Of a stretch of 64,000 bases of DNA, positions 1 to 11,607 are shown piece by piece. This DNA is from Neoarius graeffei (Eukaryota; Chordata; Actinopteri; Siluriformes; Ariidae), in assembly GCF_027579695.1 (NCBI RefSeq), contig NC_083592.1, forward strand, positions 31,081,961 to 31,145,960, given 5' to 3'. Under the pieces are notes generated by a model that was not told where the DNA came from, did not search any database, and saw only the letters and a list, made by a program, of their open reading frames with translations. The first letter of the stretch is position 1. Every line of letters begins with the position of its first letter. The translations under genes and the position numbers were made by a program.

Positions 1-3000
1 GAAATCCCCATCCTGTAGCACCAGAGACTCTGAAACCTGTGGTGCAAAAAACATGGAAACAATCTCCAACAGGTCCCAAAATATACATAAGTTTGGCTTC
101 CTCATGATTTTTAAATGGAAAGAAAGAAACATTTACAATTTATTGTGTGTGTATCCTGCACCAAGGCCACAATCCAAAACAGGGTAAAAGCATCCATCCA
201 TCCATCTATCCATCCATTATCTGTAGCCGCTTATCCTGTTCTACAGGGTCGCGGGCAAGCTGGAGCCTATCCCAGCTGACTATGGGTGAGAGGTGGGGTA
301 CACCCTAGACAAGTTGCCAGATCGTCACAGGGCTGACACATAGACACAGACAACCATTCACACTCACGGTCAATTTAGAGCCACCAATTAGCCTAACCTG
401 CATGTCTTTAGACTGTGGGGAAAACCAGAGCACCCGGAGGAAACCCACACAGACACGGGGAGAACATGCAAATTCCACACAGAAAGGCCCCCGTCGGCTG
501 CTGGGCTCGAACCCAGAACCTTCTTGTTGTGAGGTGACAGTGCTAACCACTACACCGCCCAGGGCAAAAGCAACAGAACAAAATTTTGAAAATAGGCTTT
601 GCTATCTCATCATCCAGACTTCATCTGAAGAATGACGTCTGACAAAATTATAACAGATACATGAGCAAATATTTGCAAAGCATTCCGGTAGAATTATACC
701 AGAAATATCAGGAAGTCATGACAAGGGATGATATGGTGGCTGATTATTGCAACTGGAAGGACACAAACGTTGCTCAGAGAATACTTAAAAGGTTGGATAC
801 AGTTTCCCTATAAAGCAACCTTGGGTTTGTGAAAGGCGCTATATAAATAATAATAATAATCTCATCTCATTATCTCTAGCCGCTTTATCCTTCTACAGGG
901 TCGCAGGCAAGCTGGAGCCTATCCCAGCTGACTACGGGCGAAAGGCGGGGTACACCCTGGACAAGTCGCCAGGTCATCACAGGGCTGACACATAGACACA
1001 GACAACCATTCACACTCACATTCACACCTACGGTCAATTTAGAGTCACCAGTTAACCTAACCTGCATGTCTTTGGACTGTGGGGGAAACCGGAGCACCCG
1101 GAGGAAACCCACGCGGACACGGGGAGAACATGCAAACTCCACACAGAAAGGCCCTCGCCGGCCACGGGGCTCGAACCCAGGACCTTCTTACTGTGAGGCG
1201 ACAGCGCTAACCACTACACCACCGTGCCGCCCAATAATAATAATAATAATAATATAAAAGCAGAGAGTAGGCACACAAGTGTGGAATAAATCATAACAGG
1301 ATATGATGTTATAGGAAAAATAACAAAAATAGGACAGGGTGATGCAACAAAGTGAAGTTATTGTTACCACCCTGAAGTTCATTATTTTCCTGCAATGTTT
1401 TATTCCTCATATATTCCAGCAATTTCCCAAGTATTACAATTTTTTTGTTTTGTTAACAAACAGCACATCATACTTTTAACCATTTATAGTTACATTTGTT
1501 GTGAAGTATTAGATTCCTGTTATCACCATATTACATCAGCTATAAACACTCTTTCCTTCAATAGTCTCTCTCTTTTTTTCTCTCTCTTGAAGTTAAGAAA
1601 ATGCAGCATGCTACCAAGAAAAAAAAGAACGTGCAACCTCTGTCCTGAAGACGGCAGAATATTCATGGCAGAATATATACGGACTGTTACAAAGAGCGGA
1701 TATGAGACATATGATAAATGTTAAATAAACATCTCCTCAAGGAAAAATTCACCATTTCCATGATTATGAACAATACATTATTTCATCAGTTTATTGTTAG
1801 TCTTAGATTATGTATCATATCCACCATACAAGTCTCTGTAAATGCCTCGCTACTATAGAAACGATGACATATCCGAAAGAGCGCGTTAAAATAAATATAG
1901 GAGTTGAATTACAGCTGTAACTATTGTCAGAGCGGTACTCATTCTCGTCTCATTATCTCTAGCCGCTTTATCCTGTCCTACAGGGTCGCAGGCAAGCTGG
2001 AGCCTATCCCAGCTGACTACGGGCGAAAGGCGGGGTACACCCTGGACAAGTCGCCAGGTCATCACAGGGCTGACACATAGACACAGACAACCATTCACAC
2101 TCACATTCACACCTACGGTCAATTTAGAGTCACCAGTTAACCTAACCTGCATGTCTTTGGACTGTGGGGGAAACCGGAGCACCCCAGAGCAGTACTGTTA
2201 TAGAAAATGTTTCCAGACTTTCAGATCAGAAATGAGAATTTTAATCAATTATAATCAGAATTAAGAATTCAACAGTGCTGCGGCACAAAATGTTTATATT
2301 AAACGTTTGGATTTTTCCACTCTTATTATCTAACATTTACTATTTGAGATGGTAAAGCCATGTCTGGAAAACTGGTCAAATTCATTTCAAGTCAAATAAA
2401 AGCTAAAACCTTGGCTAATATAATTCCAGTGTAAAGATCTGACGCACCTCCCAAGGTATACGTCCATGGTACCAGCCATGACTTTGTATGTTGTGGCTGC
2501 TGAGTTTCAGCTCTTCCTCCAGCTCTTTCCTCAGCCTCTCTGATGTGGTGTCCAACAGGCACATCTCTTTTGAAAACTTCCAGAAGAGAAAAAAATAAAG
2601 ATCATGTCTTGAAACCATTTCTCCAAAAGAAACCAGAAGATCTGTGCTTGTTTAAGTTCACTGGAGCAAGGCTATCCTCCTCACGGACAGGCTCCTTGCA
2701 TTTACAGTACTAGCCAGTTGTTATGGTGACATCATTGTGTTACACTAGTTAACAGACCAAAAGATCACTGAAGCAGTAAGTTATCTAAAAGATCATTACA
2801 TGGACTCATTCAAGGTTCACAAAAGAGGATTGCTCTGTACCCTAAAACAAAGGTATGTTGATATATATCAATGCTGAACACTAATTTTGTGAGAATTTAA
2901 ACTGTGAGAACACGCCTTAAAGGCTGATGAACTGTTATGTCGACAAAAAGATCCCAGACAGTACTGTTGAGAAGAATCATCAGTGCTCCTAAGATGAGGA

Positions 3001-3337
3001 CTCCACGCATAAAAGCCAGTATCGCACTTTTTCAGTTACAATAAAAGAAGCACATCAACAGAGAGTGGTTGTCTGTAGAAACCCAGTCTGACTACAAGCA
3101 TTCTGAGCATACTGGCAATGATCCAAGCCCTTTTGTGTCACGCATCTTAACTCAATTAGTCTTACTGCTCAGTTCTCAGATTCTTCCTTGTATCTGAGGC
3201 TGTGTGAAGGAATTTCAGGACAACAAACACTTAACAGTTTCCCTTAGATGCTAAAAATCTGAATATAAAACTGGAAAAAGAAAGAATAAACACTCACCAT
3301 TACATATTCACCTCTGTTTTCCATGAAATCCAAATGA
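1..3337 (-). CDS. sh2d3c: SH2D3C-type SH2 adaptor, 5' coding exons (partial)
   Basis: Three minus-strand exons join in frame. Exon 3298-3337 has acceptor AG at 3338-3339 and donor GT at 3296-3297. It encodes HLDF then MENRGEYVM. Exon 2448-2576 (43 codons, donor GTGCGT) encodes FSKEM, then RKELEEELKLSS, then WYHGRIPWE. Exon 1-36 encodes VSESLVLQDGDF and runs off the window. The blocks GEYV-FSKE, ELEEELKLSS and WYHGRIP are the hallmark entry to the SH2 domain in SH2D3C (SHEP1/Chat) and BCAR3. These are adaptors that link receptor and integrin signalling to p130Cas/Cas-L through a C-terminal GEF-like domain, which lies outside the window. SH2D3C is preferred over BCAR3 because CFAP157 lies nearby, as in human 9q34.11. 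The first Met in the short transcript is the one at 3324 (minus strand). Exons further 5' for a long isoform were not found. Family call is firm; paralogue choice is inferred. Confidence 0.85.
191..560 (-). repeat. V-SINE copy (DANA/mermaid-like), full length
   Basis: This family recurs throughout the window. Read in its own direction it has a tRNA-derived head with pol III A box (GGTGTAGTGGTTAGCG) and B box (GGTTCGAGCCC), then the conserved V-domain block (TTTGCATGTTCTCC to CCAAAGACATGCAGG), then a 3' part ending in GGATAAAGCGGCTAGAGAT and a short GATGA or GGATG tail. This copy is flanked by near-identical target duplications, AGGGTAAAAG (181-190) and AGGGCAAAAG (561-570). Spurious 60-120 aa reading frames in this family are not genes. 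Confidence 0.9.
571..860. other. Gene-free stretch with an interspersed-repeat tail
   Basis: No exon recognised. The end (about 806-860, reading AAGGCGCTATATAAAT then AAT repeats) resembles the 3' tail of a fish retroposon. Confidence 0.3.
861..1232 (-). repeat. V-SINE copy, full length, inserted in an AAT repeat
   Basis: Head, V-domain and tail are all present on the minus strand. AAT repeats lie on both sides, which is consistent with a target duplication. Confidence 0.9.
1233..1927. other. Gene-free AT-rich stretch
   Basis: AT-rich, with a 109-codon open frame at 1395-1724 that has no recognisable domain, no codon bias that I can see and no splice context. No feature is called. Confidence 0.3.
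1940..2184 (-). repeat. 5'-truncated V-SINE with clean target duplication
   Basis: The copy stops inside the V-domain and lacks the tRNA head. It is flanked by CAGAGCGGTACT (1928-1939) and CAGAGCAGTACT (2185-2196). Truncation with a duplication is the mark of aborted LINE-driven reverse transcription rather than later deletion. Confidence 0.85.
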
Positions 3338-3671
3338 CTATGGACAAGGAAAAAAAAAAGTTAACATAGATTTTATACACAATGTTACTGAACACAGTAA
3401 TATCAGAAAAATACTGCAATAAGTCTATTCATAAGCCTATTTGCACATCTTCGTGCAGGCTTGAGAATGTTCTGCATGAGGATGCCAGGTGGCTGCAGGA
3501 CAGGAAATTGTCTGAGGAACAGGCTGTGCTGCTCTTTCCCATGACCATTTGGATCCTATGTGCATCAGGGACTGCCTTGCGTAATGTAGTACATTTATAG
3601 TTTTAGCCAGTGTTGTTAGACACACACACATGTAACAGCCCCAGTAACAGCCATGATCTTTCTCAAACTTA

Positions 3672-3922
3672 CACACACACACACACACACACACACTGGT
3701 CTTACTAATTTTGTGAGGACCTTCCACTGTATTAATAATTTTTAATGTAGCTAATTAATGTTATGCTATACCTAAATATGATACTAACGTTAAACTCAAT
3801 AGCTATAATAATAATAATAATAATAATAATAATTTTTTTTATTAATCCCTTATACATAGGTATATCCATCCATTATCTGTAGCTGCCCAACATTAATAAT
3901 CTAAAATTTGGCTGGATATATA

Positions 3923-3969
<47 letters not shown>
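3672..3969. repeat. Microsatellites: (CA)n, (AAT)n, (TA)n
   Basis: (CA)n at about 3672-3697, (AAT)n at about 3804-3833 and (TA)n at about 3923-3969. A short V-SINE scrap lies at about 3866-3890. Confidence 0.85.
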
Positions 3970-3977
<8 letters not shown>

Positions 3978-4700
3978 TACAATAAAGCTATATAAAAATA
4001 CGAAATTGTGTTAAGAAAAAAAATAAATCTGAATACATAAATATGTAAATATAAAAAAATTAAATCAAAACCTATCCTAATTTGAGCTTAAAAAGTAAAA
4101 AGAGAGAGAGAAAAAAAAATCTAATAAATAAATAAGCAAACAAATAAATAATTTTATTAATCTCTTATACATAAGTACATTGGCGGCACGGTGGTGTAGT
4201 GGTTAGCGCTGTTGCCTCACAGCAAGAAGGTCTGGGTTCGAGCCCCGTGGCCGGCGAGGGCCTTTCTGTGTGGAGTTTGCATGTTCTCCCCGTGTCCACG
4301 TGGGTTTTCTCTGGGTGCTCCGGTTTCCCCCACAGTCCAAAGACATGCAGGTTAGGTTAACTGGTGACTCTAAATTGACCGTAGGTGTGAATGTGAGTAT
4401 GAATGGTTGTCTGTGTCTATGTGTCAGCCCTGTGATGACCTGGTGACTTGTCCAGGGTGTACTCCGCTTTTCGCCCGTAGTCAGCTGGGATAGGCTCCAG
4501 CTTGCCTGCGACCCTGTAGAACAGGATAAAGCGGCTAGAGATAATGAGATGAGACACACACACAATAAAGCTATATAAAAATACGAAATTGTGTTAAGAA
4601 AAAAAAATCTGAATATGTAAATATATATATAAAAAATTTTTTTAATGAAAACCTATCCTAATTTGAGCTTATAAAGTAAAAAGAGAGAGAAAAACAAACA
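3830..4700. repeat. Tandem duplication with SINEs between the copies
   Basis: The block at about 3970-4110 (AATAAAGCTATATAAAAATA to TTTGAGCTTAAAAAGTAAAA) recurs at about 4562-4693. The block TTATTAATC-CTTATACATA-GTA at about 3838 recurs at about 4155. The two units are in the same direction. One holds a whole V-SINE, the other a V-SINE scrap. Confidence 0.65.
4182..4554 (+). repeat. V-SINE copy, full length
   Basis: Starts at GGCGGCACGGTGG and ends in ATAATGAGATGAGA, running into a CA tract. Confidence 0.9.
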
Positions 4701-4877
4701 AACAAACAAAAAATACATTTAAAAAAAGGGCTCCTTTAGATTTTTTCTTTTCAAGTTCCTGTAAAATAAAACAGTTTTCCTTATGGAGTTTTTTGTTTGT
4801 TGTGTTTTCCCCCCCCAAAAGGTTAGAAATAGCTGACATTTGATTTTGTGATTGCATCTGGTCCCCACCAAGACATA

Positions 4878-4941
<64 letters not shown>

Positions 4942-5640
4942 GTAAGGGACTGGCTGGATACTTCTGAGATTACGACATTTCTTTTACGGAGTTTTATAAC
5001 CAAACGAAGACGGAGTTCGGTTTAAAAAAAGGAATGCACTTGATTCCCTGCCAGCGTTGGAAAATATTCAACACTTTACAGATGTGTTTGGAGAAAGCTG
5101 CGCTCAGTCCTGCCATAAACACAGCATAAACAAGCAAAGCTCTGCATGACCTATGAGGTAAAATGTGAAATAGCAGCAGTGTCATCTCTGACGCTCAATG
5201 GCTAAGTTAAGGATGTCTTTTCTGTCACAGGCAGAATATGACACAGAATGTGTGCAGTACAGCTGTCACCTTTACAGTTAGCAGGCTGAGGAATGAATAT
5301 CACCCTGACACCATGGTCACTGTAAAGGAAAGTTTGTGAGTAAATAAATCAAAGCTCCAAGTCAAATGTGTCATGTGTGTAAACGGTTACAAGCTTGGGC
5401 TTTTCACCAAGGACATCCCAGAGTGTTCTCATCTACACAAAACTTATTGAGGGACACTTTCTGCATCCTGCACCAGCACTTTTCTCACTCTCTATTTTTA
5501 CTTAAGTACATTACAGTTCCCTGGACACACATATCAGATTCTCATTCCTGCTTACAGCTCCCATATGAGACGCTACTGGCGACCCCCCAAACAGCATTAC
5601 CACCCCAGCCAGTATACGTGATGATCTATATTGTACGGTA
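4700..5640. other. Gene-free stretch with a long (CA)n tract
   Basis: (CA)n runs from about 4881 to 4938 and creates an artefactual Val-Cys reading frame. The rest, roughly 4940-5640, is unique-looking sequence inside or upstream of the SH2D3C-type gene. I recognise no exon in it. Confidence 0.4.
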
Positions 5641-5999
5641 TATAGTCTTAGATGCCTTATTTTTAGTACAAACTTTTATAGATTTTTATTTTAGGACTTC
5701 TACATTATCGAGTGAGTACTAAAACGTTTCAGATTTCCAAACATTAGTTTTCAAGCACAAAATGAAATGTTACAGAAAAATGTTTGTATGTTAGTAAAGA
5801 GAGCAGCATGTTAAATAAGAGGCACGTTTCAGCTAAAAAAAAAAAAAAAACATAATGAAGGCGACTGGGTTTTGCTGCAAAAATAAGAAGTAAGTATGAT
5901 GGTCAAAGTGTCCAGAAGAACTGTAGTTGGTTCTGTAAGATAGTAAAATTTACAGCTCAACTCCTTATAAAACTGCACTCATTGTACCTGAGACTACTA

Positions 6000-7556
6000 G
6001 AGCGGCGGCTACAATGATCGACAGTCCATAATTATCGACACATTTTCAGATTTAGCAATAAAAAACAATTTTGCAAAGGTGAGTTTCAGTTACAACAGTT
6101 ATTATTGGTTAATTAATCAACCGGAAGACCCCACCCCCTCGCCCTTTGATCTTGTCGTCTGATGACACAGCTCGTTACCAGAGATGGATTTTTTTTAAGC
6201 ACGATCAGCAATTTGAGGAAAACCCGGACGTCATCATTGCAGGTAAGCATGGTGGAAAGATCATGGACATGTTTTCACTTATTAAATTCACTGATATTTC
6301 ATGATCACCTTGTCGAAACCTACTTTGTTTCTTACTCCTTCAGTCACCATTTTGTATCTAAACGCGCGTTTGAGAGGTCACGTGAGGTGTCGATAATAGT
6401 GATCACTTTCACCGGTGTCCACCATCATCGACACCCTGTGGAATTAAGTGACATTTACAACTGTTATGGATCGATCTTTGTGTAACATTGTTGAAGTAGA
6501 TGAAGTACTTTAAAAAAATAAAAGTGCTGTGATTTATAATAATTTTTTCTAATTCATAACAGAATGGAATGTTTATAGTGTGTTTGGAATCCGATTGCAA
6601 TAAATAGAATTAGAGCATAATTAAATTCCTAGCATATAAAAAAATTACATGCTTGAAATATTCAGATTTTTTGATTCCATTCAGAAAATATTTTTTGCAG
6701 TTTGTTGTAAATATCTACCACATATTACAATATCAGTAGACATTTTATATTTTGTTCGAGGAATGACATGCGACCTTTGACCTGGATTTTCATGCGGTTA
6801 CAATGTCAAGTGCCTGTTGATATTTACTGGTAAACTACAAAACTAGAAATTAATACAAACAACAATGAATGATTAACAAAATGTGATCTACGAAAATACT
6901 TAGAAAGTGGGAAGAAAGTGGAACAAAAAGATTTTCTGACGCAGGTTAAACATTATCAGTTTATTTGTTTACAAACATTAGAATTACTTCCTCATTTATG
7001 TAAACACCGACATCCATATCTCATCTCATCTCATTATCTCTAGCCGCTTTATCCTGTTCTACAGGGTTGCAGGCAAGCTGGAGCCTATCCCAGCTGACTA
7101 CGGGCGAGAGGCGGGGTACACCCTGGACAAGTCGCCAGGTCATCACAGGGCTGACACATAAACACAGACAACCATTCACACTCACATTCACACCTACGGT
7201 CAATTTAGAGTCACCAGTTAACCTAACCTGCATGTCTTTGGACTGTGGGGGAAACCGGAGCACCCGGAGGAAACCCACGCGGACACGGGGAGAACATGCA
7301 AACTCCACACAGAAAGGCCCTCGCAGGCCACGGGGCTTGAACCCGGACCTTCTTGCTGTGAGGCGACAGTGCTAACCACTACACCACCGTGCCACCCCGT
7401 CACGTTATCTGATACGCTAAATAATCGTGAATCAGTTCATTTTTTCCCAGTGGAAGTTTGAGTAATTATTCATGCACAATTTACATACTGAAAGTCTTTT
7501 CTACTTTTGCAACGACCAAAAGATCGTTAAGATGTCGATAATTGTAGCTGCAGCTC
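6000..7556. mobile_element. TA-flanked terminal-inverted-repeat element
   Basis: Begins GAGCGGCGGCTACAATGATC and ends, read in reverse, GAGCTGCAGCTACAATTATC. TA lies on both sides (5998-5999 and 7557-7558). The inner sequence repeats the ATTATCGACA theme near both ends. No transposase domain is recognised, and a 107-codon frame at 6162-6485 has no known motif. A V-SINE (7019-7397) landed inside it later. Confidence 0.6.
7019..7397 (-). repeat. V-SINE copy inside the TA-flanked element
   Basis: Full length with head at the right end (GGGTGGCACGGTGG on the minus strand). Confidence 0.9.
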
Positions 7557-7655
7557 TATTATTTATTTTTTTAAAGCAAATTGTCATCACACCAAATGTT
7601 GCCTTTTTAAATGTAGAAACATTTAATTACATTTTTTGAAGACACCTATGTTCTT

Positions 7656-7696
<41 letters not shown>

Positions 7697-8042
7697 TGTG
7701 CAAAAGTCTTAGGCACCCAATTTTTTTTCAATTTTTGATTTCTATTTTATGACTTCTACATTATCGAGTCAGTACAAAAACATTTTAGAGTCCAAACGTT
7801 CATTTTCCAATACGAAATTAAATGTTACAAAAAAAAAGTTTGTACCTGAGCAGCAGATTCCATAAGAGAGCACTTTTCAGATTAAAAAAGAAAACATAAT
7901 GAAGGCTGGGTTTTGGTGCAAAATGAAGAAGCGAGTGTGACAGTCAAAGTGTCCAGAAGAACTGTGGCTGGTTCTGTAAGATGCTCAGTAAAACCTACAG
8001 CTCATTTCCTTATTAAACTGCACTCACTGTACCTGAGACTAC

Positions 8043-8110
<68 letters not shown>

Positions 8111-8113
8111 CAC

Positions 8114-8220
<107 letters not shown>

Positions 8221-8387
8221 TTTTTTAAGCAAAGGGTCGTCTGACACCAAATATTGACTTTATTTCATTTATTATGACTTACTGCTTACTGTTTATAGTA
8301 AGCAGTAAGTCATAAAGTCATTCAATTTAAATGTTGAAACATTTAATTATTTTTTTAAGCCATTTTTGGTCTACAGCATTTCTTTAC

Positions 8388-8433
<46 letters not shown>

Positions 8434-8563
8434 TTGGTCAGTCTGTAATTCCAGAGTATTGCAACATCCTCATGTTACGAAAACAAGTTTTCAAAAACAA
8501 GATCAGATGAAGGATTACCACATAAATTCCAGAAGTTTCTGCTCTCCATATTATTCAAAACAC

Positions 8564-8706
8564 CAGTTACTCACAGCTGTATTCGCTGTCAGTTACTCAC
8601 AGCTGTATTCGCTGTCCGTTACTCACAGCTGTATTCGCCCTCAGTTACTCACAGCTGTATTCGCCCTCAGTTACTCACAGCTGTATTCGCTCTCAGTTAC
8701 TCACAC
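8564..8706. repeat. 26-bp minisatellite, five and a half units
   Basis: The unit begins CAGTTACTCACAGCTGTATT and starts at 8564, 8590, 8616, 8642, 8668 and (partial) 8694. Units differ at only a few positions (CTGT, CCCT or CTCT ends). It lies about 90 bases downstream of the donor of the first exon, within intron 1 of the SH2D3C-type transcript. Confidence 0.85.
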
Positions 8707-8791
8707 GCCCGTCTGTTGCGCAGTGATTATATGACTGCTAAAGGTTAAACTAATGCGATTAAATATCAGGATTTACAGTTCAGGATCTTAC

Positions 8792-8920
8792 CTTAGGGAA
8801 TAATAAAACGAGTCGGTAGAGTTTGATGAAGCGCCGCTGGTAATGTCATGGTCAGGTGGAGAGGCGGTGGTGTTCTCTCACAGCTCTCACACTTGTTGCG
8901 CGGCACTTCTTCCAACCCCG
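8792..8920 (-). other. sh2d3c: 5' non-coding exon of the SH2D3C-type gene (short-isoform transcript)
   Basis: On the minus strand a consensus donor (CTAAG/GTAAGA, GT at 8790-8791) closes an exon just downstream of a promoter-like block. If it joins the exon at 3337, the frame that continues into HLDFMENRG is open back to a TGA inside this exon and has no earlier ATG. Translation would then start at the Met of MENRGEYVM. An upstream ORF starting with Met-Thr-Leu-Pro ends at TAA right before the donor. The 5' end is approximate and the splice is inferred. Confidence 0.5.
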
Positions 8921-8924
8921 CCAG

Positions 8925-8984
8925 TGACGTCACTCCGAGAGCACAGGGGGCGGGGTTAACGCTGCTCGCGAGCACCGCTATTGG
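8925..8984 (-). promoter_or_regulatory. Promoter of the SH2D3C-type short transcript: CRE, GC box, CCAAT
   Basis: Within 60 bases lie a full CRE (TGACGTCA, 8925-8932), a GC box (GGGGGCGGGG, 8946-8955) and an inverted CCAAT box (ATTGG, 8980-8984). Read on the minus strand the order is CCAAT, GC box, CRE and then the exon, the usual order of a TATA-less vertebrate promoter. The block is CpG-rich against an AT-rich background. Confidence 0.6.
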
Positions 8985-9137
8985 TTGCCTCGAAAGACTA
9001 AGACTGTCACTGTACTATAATAATAAATCGAGTAAGGTAATAAATAATAGAGGCAGTGCTCTGTTGGCATATCATTCAATACACGATTATGTGGTTTGGA
9101 CGTAGGCATTGTGATTTATTTAGTTTTGTCAAAGCTT

Positions 9138-9138
<1 letters not shown>

Positions 9139-9229
<91 letters not shown>

Positions 9230-9244
9230 AGATAAGATAAGATA

Positions 9245-9274
<30 letters not shown>
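9139..9274. repeat. (CTAT)n and (AGATA)n tracts
   Basis: About 90 bases of CTAT repeats pass straight into about nine AGATA units. The second tract looks like the (TTATC)n tail of the retroposon end that follows. Confidence 0.9.
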
Positions 9275-9275
<1 letters not shown>

Positions 9276-9460
9276 CCTTTTATTATCCCACAAAGAGAAT
9301 TTTACATTGTTACAGCAGCAAAAGAGCAGCAAAATATAGAAAGAAAAAAAGACAAGGCAGTGAAAGAGTAGTGCAAAAAGTACTAAGTATACAAAAAAGG
9401 TATATATAAAAGAAATAAACGACAAATTTAAAGATAAAATGAACAAATTTGCATAAATTA
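9275..9460 (-). mobile_element. LINE-like 3' end
   Basis: On the minus strand the sequence reads TGTAACAATGTAAAATTCTC, then TTTGTGGGATAATAAAAGGC, then (TTATC)n. That is how many fish non-LTR retroposons end. No coding part remains. The family is not assigned. Confidence 0.45.
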
Positions 9461-9502
9461 TCTATCTATCTATCTATCGATGATGATCCATTCATCTAGC
9501 CC

Positions 9503-10196
9503 AGTGGCGTGCACAGACATTTTGGGGGGCAAGTGCTCTGGGGGGAAAAAAGGGCACTTTTTTTGCACATGTGGAACACCTTATTATAAAAGTCTGAGAT
9601 TTAACCCTCCTCTTGTGTTCGGGTCGCCACTGACCCGTTTTAGTTTTTAAAGGTGTAAAACAACCACTTAATGCTAATTTATTACATCAAGGCTTTTTGA
9701 CTTTGCCAGGAATCTCTAGTTGAACAAAATAGAAAAAGAAATTTTTGTTTTCCTAAATCTGAAAATGGTCTAGCAAAAAATATAATATGTGCAGTTGTTT
9801 CTGTATGCGACGGGCTACTTCACGACAAAATAATTACAGCTTGGGCTTAGAGGGCAAACAATACATTTTCACTCGATTCATGTGTTACCTGGCTGGTGGG
9901 GCAGGGGAAGAGCTGACTGACTGCCCGATGTGTTGTCTGCGCTACGACAAGGCCGTGGCTTCCAGGACGCTATGCTGCTGCAACCTCACATTGAATGCAC
10001 TGCACGCTTGTTCACGTGACAGAGCAAGAGAGACAGAGGTCCGGTGTGTGTGCAGAGGGGGCACACATCGGGACATTATTTTCACACACGCTTTTAATGA
10101 CGTGGCTTTTCTAAAAGATCATGTCGACATTGGCCTCAGTAAACTGTAAAAAAAAAAAATTCAAAAGGGCACTTTTTTGGACAGAGGGCAGAGGGG
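9503..10196. mobile_element. hAT-like element, one recognisable end
   Basis: The left end CAGTGGCGTGCACAGACATT followed by a G-rich run is typical of fish hAT-like non-autonomous elements. The right end is eroded or replaced by the V-SINE that starts near 10197. No transposase frame was seen. Inner frames (about 9787-10149) have no known motif. Confidence 0.5.
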
Positions 10197-10380
10197 CAGA
10201 TTCTAGCCACTTTACCCTGTTCTACAGGGTCGCAGGCAAGCTGGAGCCTATCCCAGCTGACTACGGGCGAAAGGCGGGGTACACCCTGGACAAGTCGCCA
10301 GGTCATCACAGGGCTGACACATAGACACAGACAACCATTCACACTCACATTCACACCTACGGTCAATTTAGAGTCACCAG

Positions 10381-10517
10381 GGGGTGTCGTGGCTCGGATG
10401 GCTAGGGCGCCGTGCCGTGGGTCCGGGGACCTGGGTTCGATTCCCGATCCCTCCCCGTCTCTCTCTCCCGCTCATTTCCTGTCTCTCTACACTGTCCTAT
10501 CCAAAAAAGAAAAAAAA
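10381..10517 (+). repeat. tRNA-derived SINE inserted in a V-SINE
   Basis: Has an A box (GTGGCTCGGATGGCTAGGGC), a B box (GGTTCGATTCCC), a short C/T-rich body ending CTACACTGTCCTATCC, and a poly-A tail. It is flanked by perfect 16-bp duplications AATTTAGAGTCACCAG at 10365-10380 and 10518-10533. The family differs from the V-SINE. It is young by the perfect duplication. Confidence 0.85.
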
Positions 10518-10688
10518 AATTTAGAGTCACCAGTTAACCTAACCTGTATGTCTTTGGACTGTGGGGGAAACCAGAGCACCCGGAGGAAACCCACGGGGAG
10601 AACATGCAAACTCCACACAGAAAGGCCCCCGTCGACCACTAGGCTCAAACCCAGGACCTTCTGGCTGTGAGGCGACAGTGCTAACCAC

Positions 10689-10787
10689 CAGGGGCGGAGA
10701 TAGGATTTTTGAACTGGGGGGGACTGAGCTGTCAGCAAATGATTCCATTTTGTGTGTATATATATATATATAGTGTGTATGTATACA

Positions 10788-10833
<46 letters not shown>

Positions 10834-11568
10834 CACACACACACACACTACCATTCAAAAGTTTGGGGTCACTTTGAAATGTCCTTATTTCTGAAAGAAA
10901 AGCACTGTTCTTTTCAATGAAGATCACTTTAAACTAATCAGAAATCCACTCTATACATTGCTAATGTGGTAAATGACTATTCTAGCTGCAAATGTCTGGT
11001 TTTTGGTGCAATATCTCCATAGGTGTATAGAGGCCCATTTCCAGCAACTATCACTCCAGTGTTCTAATGGTACAATGTGTTTGCTCATTGCCTCAGAAGG
11101 CTAATGGATGATTAGAAAACCCTTGTACAATCATGTTAGCACAGCTGAAAACAGTTTAGCTCTTTAGAGAAGCTATAAAACTGACTTTCCTTTGAGCAGA
11201 TTGAGTTTCTGGAGCATCACATTTGTGGGGTCAATTAAATGCTCAAAATGACCAGAAAAATGTCTTGACTATATTTTCTATTCATTTTACAACTTATGGT
11301 GGTAAATAAAAGTGTGACTTTTCATGGAAAACACAAAATTGTCTGGGTGACCCCAAACTTTTGAACGGTAGTGTGTATACATGTTATTTCACCTCCCTCA
11401 CTGCCATCACCAGGAACTACCTGCAGGCCAGGACAATGATAACATTTTAACATAGCCTATGGAAATCCAAAGTTTACACATTATCATCACGCACAGAAAT
11501 TGCAAAACTGCAAAACTAGTTTTAAAACCGCTAAGTTCCAACTGTTAACCATAGTGAGAGGCTGGGAT

Positions 11569-11607
<39 letters not shown>

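Noticed and set aside
305-1257. Many 60-140 codon frames throughout the window with text such as [28 protein letters not shown] and ACDPVEG
   Set aside because: They are the six-frame readings of V-SINE copies, repeat on both strands at every copy, and have no host-gene context.
3382-3727. Frames on both strands near the SH2D3C-type microexon
   Set aside because: No similarity to the gene family and partly CA-repeat translation. Only the 40-base exon at 3298-3337 has proper splice sites and frame.
4669-5003. Frames rich in Val-Cys
   Set aside because: They are translations of a (CA)n tract.
8564-8706. Regular repeats that might suggest a CRISPR array
   Set aside because: The units are directly adjacent with no spacers, and the sequence is eukaryotic. 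It is a minisatellite.
10381-10460. tRNA-like sequences with good A and B boxes (also at 14957, 37402, 60541 and in each V-SINE head)
   Set aside because: They are SINE heads: no acceptor-stem pairing, body sequence directly attached, and target duplications around them.
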